From: DATGIQ01 sp035295665
GTDB lineage: Bacteria; Planctomycetota; Planctomycetia; Gemmatales; Gemmataceae
Assembly (NCBI GenBank): GCA_035295665.1
Contig: DATGIQ010000661.1
Coordinates: 1 to 15,353, forward strand
Direction of reading: 5' to 3'
DNA: 15,353 bases
Below, one piece after another: positions 7,969 through 14,808 of the stretch. The notes below the pieces were generated by a model. That model had not been told where the DNA came from. It made no database searches and saw only the letters and a program-made list of their open reading frames with translations. A program made the translations under genes and the position numbers. Positions within the stretch are counted from its first letter, which is position 1. Each line of letters begins with the position of its first letter.

Positions 7969-9015
7969 GACCAGGTTCACGGTGCCGACGCCGGCGAGCG
8001 AACCAATGGCCGCGGAGAATCCATCCAAATCGAGCACGCCAGTCTTCCCGAGAGATACGTCACTGGCTCGGGGGAGCGCATCATTGATACCTAGGCGGAG
8101 GGAACCTTCGTGAATCACCGTTATTCCCGAATAGTCGTTGCTGGCGCCCGACAAGGTAAACGTACCGGCACCGCGTTTGTCGAGGTCTCCTAAGCCCGTC
8201 AATCGCCCGCCAAAGCCGGCCGAACTGTTCGAACCGCCAAGAACGCCAAGGGTGAGGGTTCCCGCCCCCTCGACAACACCGCCACTCGGTGGACGCCCCA
8301 TTGTTGTCTTGTCGCCATCCAACTTATCCAGATAGACGTCTTGATTGCCGTAATCGAATGTAGCCCCACTGAACACCTGCATCGCTGCTCCAAACGGAAC
8401 AGCCATGGGACTCCCTTCTCGGAGTGTGCCTTCGCTGATGGTTATGGCCCCGTGAAAGCTGTTCATCCCATTGGACAGCAAGAGGGTGCCCTCTCCACTC
8501 TTGATCAAGTCAGCTCCAGGAGGGCCGCTGATGAGGCCGCCAACCTCAAGCGTCCCATCCCCATGCCCCGGCGATGTCCCGACCGTCCACGCCTGAACAG
8601 CGCCAAGGATAATATCCGCATCGAAGTGAACGATCCCTGTCACATTGTCATTGGCAGTAATGCCGCCGATGAGCGTGATGGCATTGCCATCGATCGAATA
8701 GTCGTTCGCGGTAAACGTGATCGTCTGGATAACCAGCCCCGCGATGTCGTTTTTGTTCGTCTGACGGTGCGCGGCGTGAAAGATCAAGGCAACCGGGTAA
8801 TCGTCGGCCGGGGGCCCCCCCTGCCAGTTATCACTCTCGGACCAGTTATCGGTCACGCCACCACCGGTCCAGAAGTGGAGGGCGGGGGCAAGTCGGAGTT
8901 CGAGCCATTCCAGACGAAGCCGTCGGGACGGCGCGCAAAGGGTTACCCGAGCTCGACCAGAAGGGCCGCGCTGAAGGTAGGACTGACCAAGCCGACGCAG
9001 CCACCTCCCTAACAT
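6706..9015 (-). CDS. Autotransporter-associated beta-strand repeat surface protein
   Basis: Predicted 769-residue exported protein. The ATG at 9015 has AAAGGA (plus-strand 9024-9029) 8 nt upstream; the in-frame ATG at 9291 would add 92 residues and cross the promoter region. Residues 1-30 are basic, and the planctomycete motif LRLEWLELRLAPA follows at 33-45. Residues ~160-460 contain several copies of the PATR-type repeat, of the form GTGTLTLTGANTNYSGAITV, with GxLxLG turns (near 176, 283, 377). There is no CSLREA segment and no long beta-helix, unlike the protein at 116-4099. From ~350 to the end it is a near copy of that protein's C-terminus. No catalytic motif, membrane anchor or classic signal peptide is visible. 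A structural or adhesive surface role is inferred from the family. It converges with the gene ending at 6696 and diverges from the kinase gene at 9325. Confidence 0.9.
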   Translation of the reverse strand: MLGRWLRRLGQSYLQRGPSGRARVTLCAPSRRLRLEWLELRLAPALHFWTGGGVTDNWSESDNWQGGPPADDYPVALIFHAAHRQTNKNDIAGLVIQTITFTANDYSIDGNAITLIGGITANDNVTGIVHFDADIILGAVQAWTVGTSPGHGDGTLEVGGLISGPPGADLIKSGEGTLLLSNGMNSFHGAITISEGTLREGSPMAVPFGAAMQVFSGATFDYGNQDVYLDKLDGDKTTMGRPPSGGVVEGAGTLTLGVLGGSNSSAGFGGRLTGLGDLDKRGAGTFTLSGASNDYSGITVIHEGSLRLGINDALPRASDVSLGKTGVLDLDGFSAAIGSLAGVGTVNLVSGTLTTGDNSSTTFGGNLSGTGRLMKQGTGTLTLTGANTNYSGAITVGEGELHIGGDEAFPSRATVMITTGAILDFTSGTNSLLGSSNISGTGSVSFNGGTTNLFAAYDLTGSPTGTQVFGGIVNFLSPVVSLGNALAVSGGQVNLSGGAGILIQRMTLSGGVLGGSDPITVTNQMSWTAGTMSGSGTTTIDSGGQGTAQMLISSTAPKYLDGRALNNRPGGHIIWMDNGGILMGESSSVNNAGAFDAEDGNHFDFNGNPGDMPEVINARTLNVSGTILFNSGITFVNDGMVNGNVQNGGLLFGSGTINGSLTNMGQVNPGDPNATGALTITGNYTQTAAGVLNIRIGSAGSDQLIIAGQATLDGTLKVSLINNFVPPSGSTYQIVLFSSPSGMFATTNIDPSFVSPPTYDPTDVTIQAI

Positions 9016-9023
9016 TGAGCCAT

Positions 9024-9029
9024 TCCTTT
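9024..9029 (-). promoter_or_regulatory. Ribosome binding site for the start at 9015, within a hairpin
   Basis: The minus strand reads AAAGGA, 8 nt before ATG 9015. The inverted repeat CCATTC/GAATGG (9020-9025 and 9034-9039, 8-nt loop) overlaps part of this site, so folding could limit ribosome access. The site supports the chosen start; control by folding is inference. Confidence 0.5.
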
Positions 9030-9079
9030 CAATGAATGGAAGCCTTTTGCAGCATGTCGAATGATGCGGCACGCTCCGT

Positions 9080-9108
9080 ATTATCAGCCCTGCGAAGCGG
9101 ACGGGCAA
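9080..9108 (-). promoter_or_regulatory. Sigma70-like promoter candidate for the gene starting at 9015
   Basis: The minus strand reads TTGCCC (9108-9103), a 17-nt spacer, then GATAAT (9085-9080): 4 of 6 and 5 of 6 consensus bases. Transcription would start near 9073, giving a leader of about 58 nt. Confidence 0.4.
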
Positions 9109-9182
9109 CCAGAAAAGCCCGCAAGCACGTACCCGGGGGCTGGATACTTCACGCAGCCTTGCTTGCTGTCGGCCGGATCTCT

Positions 9183-9210
9183 TTGCAATCCTCCGCCTGC
9201 CGTCTACAAT
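9183..9210 (+). promoter_or_regulatory. Sigma70-like promoter candidate for the kinase gene
   Basis: TTGCAA (9183-9188), a 16-nt spacer and TACAAT (9205-9210) give 4 of 6 and 5 of 6 consensus bases. Transcription would start near 9217, about 108 nt before the kinase ATG. That leader would include the 23-codon open frame at 9257. The position also argues against in-frame starts further upstream (such as 9061). Confidence 0.4.
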
Positions 9211-9256
9211 CGCAGTGCCCTCGCAACCGCGGAATTTCGCCCCGGGAAAATCTCTC

Positions 9257-9328
9257 ATGCCCTCCACCGATTCGGTTCCCGACAGGAACACCGGCTCAGG
9301 GCTCGCGGTTCGGGAGACCGCCCCATGA
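9257..9328 (+). CDS. Possible 23-codon leader ORF coupled to the kinase start by ATGA
   Basis: An ATG at 9257 opens a 23-residue frame (begins MPSTDSVPD, ends VRETAP). Its TGA (9326-9328) overlaps the kinase ATG (9325-9327) as ATGA, the classic arrangement for translational coupling. It lies inside the predicted leader downstream of the promoter at 9183-9210. The ribosome site is poor (GGGA about 9 nt upstream). No family was recognised. It may be a chance frame, a regulatory leader peptide, or the remnant of an older upstream gene. Confidence 0.25.
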   Translation: MPSTDSVPDRNTGSGLAVRETAP

Positions 9329-12300
9329 GCGAGGAACGCCGCTTCATCAAAGACGCCTTGTCCCCGTCCTTGGCGCCACGCCTGGTTTCAATCCGATCCC
9401 GCTTTGAGCGGGCTTGGCAATCGGCAAGTTCCCCAACGGAGCGGCCACGCATCGAGGAGTATCTGGGCATGCTGGCAGCCCAGGAGCGTCTCCTTCTCTT
9501 AACCGAACTGATTCTCCTCGAGGTCCATTGTCGTCGCCTCCGCGGTGAAGATCCGAAGGCCGCACACTACAGCAATCGCTTTCCCGAACTCGATCCAGCC
9601 TGGCTCGCCGGAGCCGTCGCGGGCTCAACGAAAAAACCGCCTCCGAACAAGGAAGACCCGTACAGAACAAGGCTGTCGCAATCACCCGACCAGGAGCCGC
9701 GGCCTCTTGCGGACGCGCCTTTCCTTGATGTCCCCAAGTACATTGGCCGGTACCGGGTTGAGAGGGTTTTCGGAGAAGGCGGCTTCGGACGTGTCTATCT
9801 GGCCCATGATGACCAGCTCCACCGGCCGGTGGCCATCAAGGTCCCCCATCGCCACCGCATTTCCAAGCCAGAAGATGCGGCGGCCTATCTCGCAGAGGCC
9901 CAGATCCTGGCCCGCCTGGACCACGCAAACATCGTGCCGGTTCACGATGTCGGCAGCACCGACGATGGTTTGTGCTACATCGTTTCCAAGTTCATCGAGG
10001 GAACCGATCTGGCCAAGAAGATCCAATTGGCTCGACCCTCTACGGCCGAATCAGCGGAATTGGTGGCCACGATCGCCTTGGCCCTCCATCACGCCCACCG
10101 CCTGGGTCTCGTCCACCGGGACGTGAAGCCGGCCAATATCCTTCTGGACACGGCCGGCAAACCGTATGTCACGGACTTCGGTCTGGCGATGCGGCAGGAA
10201 GACTTTGGCACCGGCCCGGGCTACGCCGGCACGCCGGCTTACATGAGCCCGGAGCAAGCTCGCGGCGAAGGACACCGCGTCGATGCCCGGACGGATGTGT
10301 ATAGCCTGGGCGTCGTCCTTTACGAGTTGCTCACTGGCCAGCGACCTCACCGCGAGATAAGCTCGTCGGAATTGCTCGAACAAATCAAGCACCAAGAGCC
10401 GCGCCCCCCGCGTCAACTGGACGATCGCATCCCGAAGGAATTGGAGCGAATGTGTCTGAAGGCGCTCAGCAAGCGCGCTCGAGATCGGTATAGCACGGCA
10501 CTGGACTTCGCCGAGGACCTCCGCCATTGGCAGGCCACAGAATCGGAAAAAGCACCAGTCAACGTTCAGGTGATGCTTCCGCAAGCGGTTCCCCCGGCGC
10601 CGGCTCGAGTTCTCCCGGAGGAATCGCGACAATTCCAGGTAGACACGCCTCTGCCGCGGGTGTCCGATACGGCGACGCCCGACAGCGACAAACGTCCCAC
10701 CCGAGTGGTGCCCAAGGGGTTGCGGTCGTTCGATGCCGAGGATGCCGATTTCTTTCTGGAATTGCTTCCCGGCCCACGGGATCGTGATGGCCTGCCCGAG
10801 AGCATCCGGTTCTGGAAGACACGCATCGAATCGCGGGATGCGGAGCGCACCTTTAGCGTCGGCCTGCTCTACGGACCGAGCGGGTGCGGCAAATCGTCCC
10901 TCGTGAAAGCCGGGCTGTTACCGCGGTTGGCCGATCACGTGGTACCCATCTACATCGAAGCGACGGGCAGCGAGACGGAAACCCGGATCCTGAAGACGCT
11001 GCGCAAACGGTTTCCGACACTCCCCGAACAGGGTGGGCTAATCGAAAATGTAACGAGCCTTCGCAGGCATCCTCTTTCGTCCCAGCGACGAGCTTCGGAA
11101 GCCGGAATGAAATGCTTGCTGGTGATCGATCAGTTCGAGCAATGGCTTCACGCCTGGGGTGAGGGACCAAAGTCAGAACTGATCGAAGCCCTGCGGCAAT
11201 GCGACGGCCAGCGTGTCCAATGTCTCGTCCTTGTCCGCGACGATTTCGGCATGGCTGTCACCCGCTTCATGCACGAACTTGAAATCCCGATCCTCGAAGG
11301 CCAAAATTTTGCCACCGTCGATCTCTTCGATCCACGGCACGCGCGCAAGGTCTTGGCAAAGTTTGGCCGTTCCTTCGGCTCGCTTCCCGAGAACCCAGCG
11401 GAAACCACAGCGGAGCAAGAACGATTTCTGGACGAGGCCATCGCGGGACTGTGCCAAGATGGCAAGGTGATCTCCGTCCGGCTGGTGCTGTTCGCGGACA
11501 TGGTCAAAGCGAAGCCTTGGACCCGAGCGACCCTGAAACAGGTCGGCGGTGCGGAAGGACTGGGCGTCGCCTTTCTCGACGACAAGTTCGGCTCTCGTAG
11601 CATAAACCCCGAGCATCACGTGCATCAGAAGGCCATCCGAGCCGTCTTACAGGCACTGCTCCCGGAACAGGGAACGAATCTGAAGGGCCACATGCGTTCC
11701 CGTGAGGATTTATTGCAAGCGTCCGGATATGGCCGCCGGCCGCGGGCGTTCGAAGACGTGATGCGCATCCTCGACCCTGAGCTGCGTCTGGTCACACCAA
11801 CCGATCCAGAAGACGCGGCGAGTGACGAATGGGTGGCGGGTGGCGGGTGGCGGGTGGCGGGAAAAGAAGACAGAGATCAGAGCGAGCCGGCTGAAGTTTC
11901 TTCTCCCGCCACGCGCCACCCGCCACCCGCCACGCTTTACTACCAGCTCACGCACGACTACTTGGTGCCGGCGTTGCGGCAATGGCTGACCCGAAAGCAG
12001 CGCGAAAGCTGGCGGGGACGGGCGGAATTGCGGCTAATTGAAAGGACAGCTCTCTGGAGCACGCGGCCGGAACGGCGCCAGCTCCCAAGCTGGTGGGAGT
12101 GGTGGAACATCGAGCTATTCACGCGCAAGCATCACTGGACGGCGCCCCAGCGCAAAATGATGAGGTCGGCGACCCGCCATTATGCGATTCGCACGGCCAT
12201 CATGGCCGTTGTCCTACTCGGTTTAGGAATGCTCGGGGTGGAGGTCAATCGAACCTTGGCCTCCAAGATGGCCGACAACCTGGTCGACAAGCTGCTCATT

Positions 12301-13959
12301 GCGGATGGGATCCAGGTCCCCCGAATCATAGCGGGGATCGAGCCCTATCGCCGTTGGGCAGATCCCCGATTGCAGGAAATCGTTGCCGATTCCCAGCGGT
12401 CCCCCAAGGAACAATTGCATGCCCGGCTTGCACTGCTCGCCCTCGATCGAGTCCACAGCGCGGCACTGGTGCAACCCCTTGCCGAGATTGTCGTGGACCC
12501 TTCCCGGCCGGAGTCGGACCGGGATGTCGTGGCAAGTACTCTGGCCAACTATGCGACCGATCAAGCAGACTTGCTGGTTCCGTTGGCGGTGAAAGCGGAG
12601 CACCGCCAAGGCGCCATGCTGTTGGCGAGTCTCCGCGAGCACCGCCAGCAGGTTATTCCCTTGCTGATCAAGGAGCTTCATCGCGATCCAGGGCCCAAAA
12701 TGTCGGAAGAGGAGAAAGTGGAGCAGGCCAAAACACAGGCAAATGCCGCTGCGGCCTTGCTGCAACTGGAACAGGAAGAGATGATTTGGCCTTTGCTGCG
12801 TTACCAAGCGGAAAATCCTGCGCTGCGCACTTACTTGATTCACTCCATTGCTCCGCTGAGGACCGATCCCCAGATATTTATTCGCCGGCTGGATCAGGAA
12901 GGAGATGCAACCGCGCGGTCGGCTTTAGTTCTGTGCCTCGGCGAGTTCAGCGCGGACAACTTACCCTCCTGGGAACGACAGATCCTTGTCCCGAAACTGC
13001 GCTCGCTCTGCCGGGATCATCCCCACCCTGGACTGCATTCGGCCGTGGAGTGGCTCTTGCGCCGTTGGGGATATGGCAGCGAGCTGAGCAAGATCCTTGA
13101 TGATCCCATCCTGAGAACACCTCAAGGTGAGCGGCGCTGGTACATCAACGGGCAAGGACAGACAATGGTGATCATCCCTCCGAATGATTTCTGGATGGGC
13201 TCGCCAGAGGACGAACCGGACCGCAGAAATACCGAAGACTTGCACTACGAGCGCATTCCCCGGTCCTTCGCGATCGCAACCAAGGAAGTAACCGTCCGGG
13301 ATTTCAAGGCGTTTCTGGCAGAGCATAAGGAACTTGCTGGCGACTTTCCGCGCTTGGGTACAGATGAGGAAGCGCCCATGATGGGCCTCACTTGGTTTCA
13401 AGCAGCTCAGTATTGCCGGTGGTTGAGTGAGAAGGAAGGGGTTGGGGATGGCCAAATGTGCTATCCCCAGGTGGATGAGATTCAGAAGCAGTTGGATGAA
13501 AAGCGGCCGCTGCGTCTAGCCATAGACTACCTCCAGCGCACGGGCTACCGACTGCCCACCGAAGCGGAATGGGAATACGCCTGTCGTGTCGGATCCCGAA
13601 CCACTTGGTTTTTTGGCTCCTCAGAAGAGATGTTGCCGAACTATGCCTGGTATTTGCGCAATTCGAAGAGCCTCGTCCATCGTGTTGGGCTGCTGAAGCC
13701 GAATGACTTTGGTCTATTTGATGTTCACGGAAATGCCACGGAATGGACGCATTCCTGGGGGGACGCTTATGGCCCGGGAACCAAGGAACAGCCGCACGTG
13801 GACGAGGGAGAGGATTCTGAACAACACGAGCTGCGCATTCATCGCGGCGGTGCATTCGTCCTCACGGCCGCTTACCTGCGCTCGGCAGCCCGTATGGTGA
13901 GCAAGCCGAATCAGACTGGGCCCTTCGTGGGTTTCCGTGTTGCCAGAACGCACCATTGA
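9325..13959 (+). CDS. Membrane Ser/Thr protein kinase fused to STAND NTPase, HEAT repeats and SUMF1-like domain
   Basis: 1544 residues; ATG 9325 has GGGAG 8 nt upstream. Residues 1-100 are a planctomycete-type pre-kinase region (RFERAWQ, RPRIEEYL). Kinase domain ~143-403: Gly loop GEGGFG 150-155, VAIK Lys172, HRDVKPAN 264-271, DFG 284-286, SPE 308-310; all key residues are present, so it should be active. STAND-type NTPase ~466-890: Walker A GPSGCGKSS 517-525, Walker B LLVIDQFEQ 598-606, and a YYQLTHDYLVPAL motif at 872-884. An in-frame heptamer inverted repeat adds ~35 residues at 836-870, just before that motif. One membrane helix lies at ~954-974. HEAT-like helical repeats span ~1010-1255. 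A SUMF1/FGE-sulfatase fold spans ~1278-1544 (FWMGSPEDE, GYRLPTEAEWEYACR, DVHGNATEW, HRGGAF, GFRVAR). The Cys pair used by formylglycine-generating enzymes is replaced, so that activity is unlikely. Predicted role: a membrane signalling switch with the kinase and NTPase in the cytoplasm. Partner and signal are unknown. Confidence 0.92.
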   Translation: MSEERRFIKDALSPSLAPRLVSIRSRFERAWQSASSPTERPRIEEYLGMLAAQERLLLLTELILLEVHCRRLRGEDPKAAHYSNRFPELDPAWLAGAVAGSTKKPPPNKEDPYRTRLSQSPDQEPRPLADAPFLDVPKYIGRYRVERVFGEGGFGRVYLAHDDQLHRPVAIKVPHRHRISKPEDAAAYLAEAQILARLDHANIVPVHDVGSTDDGLCYIVSKFIEGTDLAKKIQLARPSTAESAELVATIALALHHAHRLGLVHRDVKPANILLDTAGKPYVTDFGLAMRQEDFGTGPGYAGTPAYMSPEQARGEGHRVDARTDVYSLGVVLYELLTGQRPHREISSSELLEQIKHQEPRPPRQLDDRIPKELERMCLKALSKRARDRYSTALDFAEDLRHWQATESEKAPVNVQVMLPQAVPPAPARVLPEESRQFQVDTPLPRVSDTATPDSDKRPTRVVPKGLRSFDAEDADFFLELLPGPRDRDGLPESIRFWKTRIESRDAERTFSVGLLYGPSGCGKSSLVKAGLLPRLADHVVPIYIEATGSETETRILKTLRKRFPTLPEQGGLIENVTSLRRHPLSSQRRASEAGMKCLLVIDQFEQWLHAWGEGPKSELIEALRQCDGQRVQCLVLVRDDFGMAVTRFMHELEIPILEGQNFATVDLFDPRHARKVLAKFGRSFGSLPENPAETTAEQERFLDEAIAGLCQDGKVISVRLVLFADMVKAKPWTRATLKQVGGAEGLGVAFLDDKFGSRSINPEHHVHQKAIRAVLQALLPEQGTNLKGHMRSREDLLQASGYGRRPRAFEDVMRILDPELRLVTPTDPEDAASDEWVAGGGWRVAGKEDRDQSEPAEVSSPATRHPPPATLYYQLTHDYLVPALRQWLTRKQRESWRGRAELRLIERTALWSTRPERRQLPSWWEWWNIELFTRKHHWTAPQRKMMRSATRHYAIRTAIMAVVLLGLGMLGVEVNRTLASKMADNLVDKLLIADGIQVPRIIAGIEPYRRWADPRLQEIVADSQRSPKEQLHARLALLALDRVHSAALVQPLAEIVVDPSRPESDRDVVASTLANYATDQADLLVPLAVKAEHRQGAMLLASLREHRQQVIPLLIKELHRDPGPKMSEEEKVEQAKTQANAAAALLQLEQEEMIWPLLRYQAENPALRTYLIHSIAPLRTDPQIFIRRLDQEGDATARSALVLCLGEFSADNLPSWERQILVPKLRSLCRDHPHPGLHSAVEWLLRRWGYGSELSKILDDPILRTPQGERRWYINGQGQTMVIIPPNDFWMGSPEDEPDRRNTEDLHYERIPRSFAIATKEVTVRDFKAFLAEHKELAGDFPRLGTDEEAPMMGLTWFQAAQYCRWLSEKEGVGDGQMCYPQVDEIQKQLDEKRPLRLAIDYLQRTGYRLPTEAEWEYACRVGSRTTWFFGSSEEMLPNYAWYLRNSKSLVHRVGLLKPNDFGLFDVHGNATEWTHSWGDAYGPGTKEQPHVDEGEDSEQHELRIHRGGAFVLTAAYLRSAARMVSKPNQTGPFVGFRVARTHH
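11831..11935. repeat. In-frame inverted repeat of GGGTGGC heptamers inside the kinase gene
   Basis: Left arm 11831-11861 is four tandem GGGTGGC units plus GGG. Right arm 11905-11935 is the same sequence inverted (GCCACCC/GCCACGC units). The arms are 31 nt each with 29 pairing positions, separated by 43 nt. The whole is 105 bp, a multiple of three, and adds about 35 residues (beginning WVAGGGW, ending TRHPPPAT). It lies between LVTPTDPE and YYQLTHDYL, which in related kinases as I know them lie close together, so this looks like an insertion. The heptamer is stop-free in all six frames. The left arm also meets the G-quadruplex pattern (five GGG runs with 4-nt loops). Confidence 0.85.
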
Positions 13960-13994
13960 GAAAGCCCGCTTTTCACAGCGCGGCCCCAATCAAA

Positions 13995-14038
13995 ACGGCC
14001 GAGGACGGTGCGGGCACAGGACACCGTTCCTCGGCCGT
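13995..14038 (-). terminator. Hairpin terminator between kinase and small exported-protein genes
   Basis: Left arm 13995-14010 and right arm 14022-14038 pair over 16 bp with one bulged base, around an 11-nt loop. Read on the minus strand the stem ends in TTTT and then GATT, fitting an intrinsic terminator for the gene at 14079-14519. On the plus strand it lies 35 nt after the kinase stop, but the following bases (GGAAAC) are not T-rich, so termination in that direction is less certain. Its place between two converging genes fits a shared terminator. Confidence 0.7.
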
Positions 14039-14078
14039 GGAAACAGGGGAAAGGGTCAAACCGCAGCGAAAACGGAAT

Positions 14079-14519
14079 TTAGTATCCACCCATGCCCATC
14101 GCCGGACCGCCCGTGGGGCAGGCACCGCCCATCCCGCCCGGTGGACAGGCACCGCCCGCGCCGCCGGTCGGCATGGCCCACTGCATCGTCGGGCTCACGA
14201 ACACCGGCGCGTAATTGATCCGGCAGCCGCCACCCATCCCACAGCCGCCGCCGTTGATCTGGTAGCCGTGGTTCTTGTAGTAGGCGACCCAGTCGATGTG
14301 GTCAAGGGCGCAGTAATAATCCTTCAGGGCGTGATAGTAATCGTGCCAGAAGTGCTGGAGACGTTCCTCTTCGGGCGTCATGCACTTGGGCCGATAGGCG
14401 AAGATGTTCCACCACGGCTGGTAGCCACTGTAGCAGAGGCTGCCGACACCCGCCTGGGCCACACCGCTGCTCAGGAACAAGCCGAGGGCAGCGCAAACAA
14501 TCAAGGCATACCGTTTCAT
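14079..14519 (-). CDS. Small exported Cys/Gly-rich protein of unknown function
   Basis: 146 residues. The ATG at 14519 is fixed by AAAGGAG (plus-strand 14525-14531) 5 nt upstream; an in-frame ATG at 14765 would add 82 residues of non-protein-like sequence. A clear Sec signal peptide comes first: basic start MKRY, hydrophobic core to ~20, probable cut after AQA (23). The mature part has a Trp/Tyr/His-rich segment (GYQPWWNIF at 32-40; EERLQHFWHDYYHALKDYY at 51-69), seven cysteines (29, 46, 70, 93, 99, 125, 134), and a Gly/Pro/Met-rich tail with two near-repeats, GGACPPGGM (122-130) and GGACPTGGP (131-139). The cysteines may form disulfides or bind metal; no known domain was recognised. Likely periplasmic or extracellular. 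It converges with the kinase and diverges from leuC, so it is probably its own transcription unit. Confidence 0.85.
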   Translation of the reverse strand: MKRYALIVCAALGLFLSSGVAQAGVGSLCYSGYQPWWNIFAYRPKCMTPEEERLQHFWHDYYHALKDYYCALDHIDWVAYYKNHGYQINGGGCGMGGGCRINYAPVFVSPTMQWAMPTGGAGGACPPGGMGGACPTGGPAMGMGGY

Positions 14520-14640
14520 CGCGACTCCTTTACCAGGTTGCCCCCGCGACCGCATGCAGGGTCCGGATGGGCTGTCCAACTTCCGCCCGGCATCCCGGGG
14601 ACTCCCTCCCCCGGTACCTGCGATAGAGTGAGTACAACGC

Positions 14641-14674
14641 GATGCGGCCCTATTCCCGATAGGAGCGCCGCATC
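14641..14674. repeat. Bulged 13-bp hairpin upstream of the small exported-protein gene
   Basis: GATGCGGC (14641-14648) pairs with GCCGCATC (14667-14674) and CCTAT (14649-14653) pairs with ATAGG (14659-14663). The loop is TCCCG and AGC forms a 3-nt bulge. There is no T-run on either side, so a terminator is unlikely. It lies about 120 nt upstream of the ATG at 14519 and could be a leader structure or a protein-binding inverted repeat. Confidence 0.55.
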
Positions 14675-14808
14675 CGGCAGATTTAGAATCGGCTGAACTC
14701 CGCCCAAAGTCCGACGAAAACTCCAACCCTGCATTTGAGGGAATCTTCCCCTTTCCGCACACCAACTACATCCATCAAAACCACCGCAGCTTAACGCATT
14801 TGCCAAGA

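Larger units (their letters stand above)
9016..9324. other. Divergent promoter region between surface-protein and kinase genes
   Basis: This 309-bp region contains one sigma70-like promoter candidate per direction (9080-9108 minus, 9183-9210 plus), a hairpin around the minus-strand ribosome site, and a 23-codon open frame (9257-9328) that overlaps the kinase start. The CCATTC (9020-9025) / GAATGG (9034-9039) inverted repeat could fold over the AAAGGA site of the gene starting at 9015. No larger gene was found. Confidence 0.6.

Noticed and set aside
9061..9324. N-terminal extension of the kinase to ATG 9061
   Set aside because: It would begin upstream of the best promoter candidate (9183-9210) and has no ribosome site; ATG 9325 has GGGAG at 8 nt and gives a typical pre-kinase N-terminus.
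12093..13100. Plus-strand 335-codon frame overlapping the kinase gene in another frame
   Set aside because: The product is Pro/Arg/Gly/Ser-rich with no domain and lies wholly inside the HEAT-repeat coding region.
13956..14696. Plus-strand 246-codon frame opposite the small exported-protein gene
   Set aside because: The opposite strand has a clear signal peptide and a strong AAAGGAG site; this frame is its antisense shadow.
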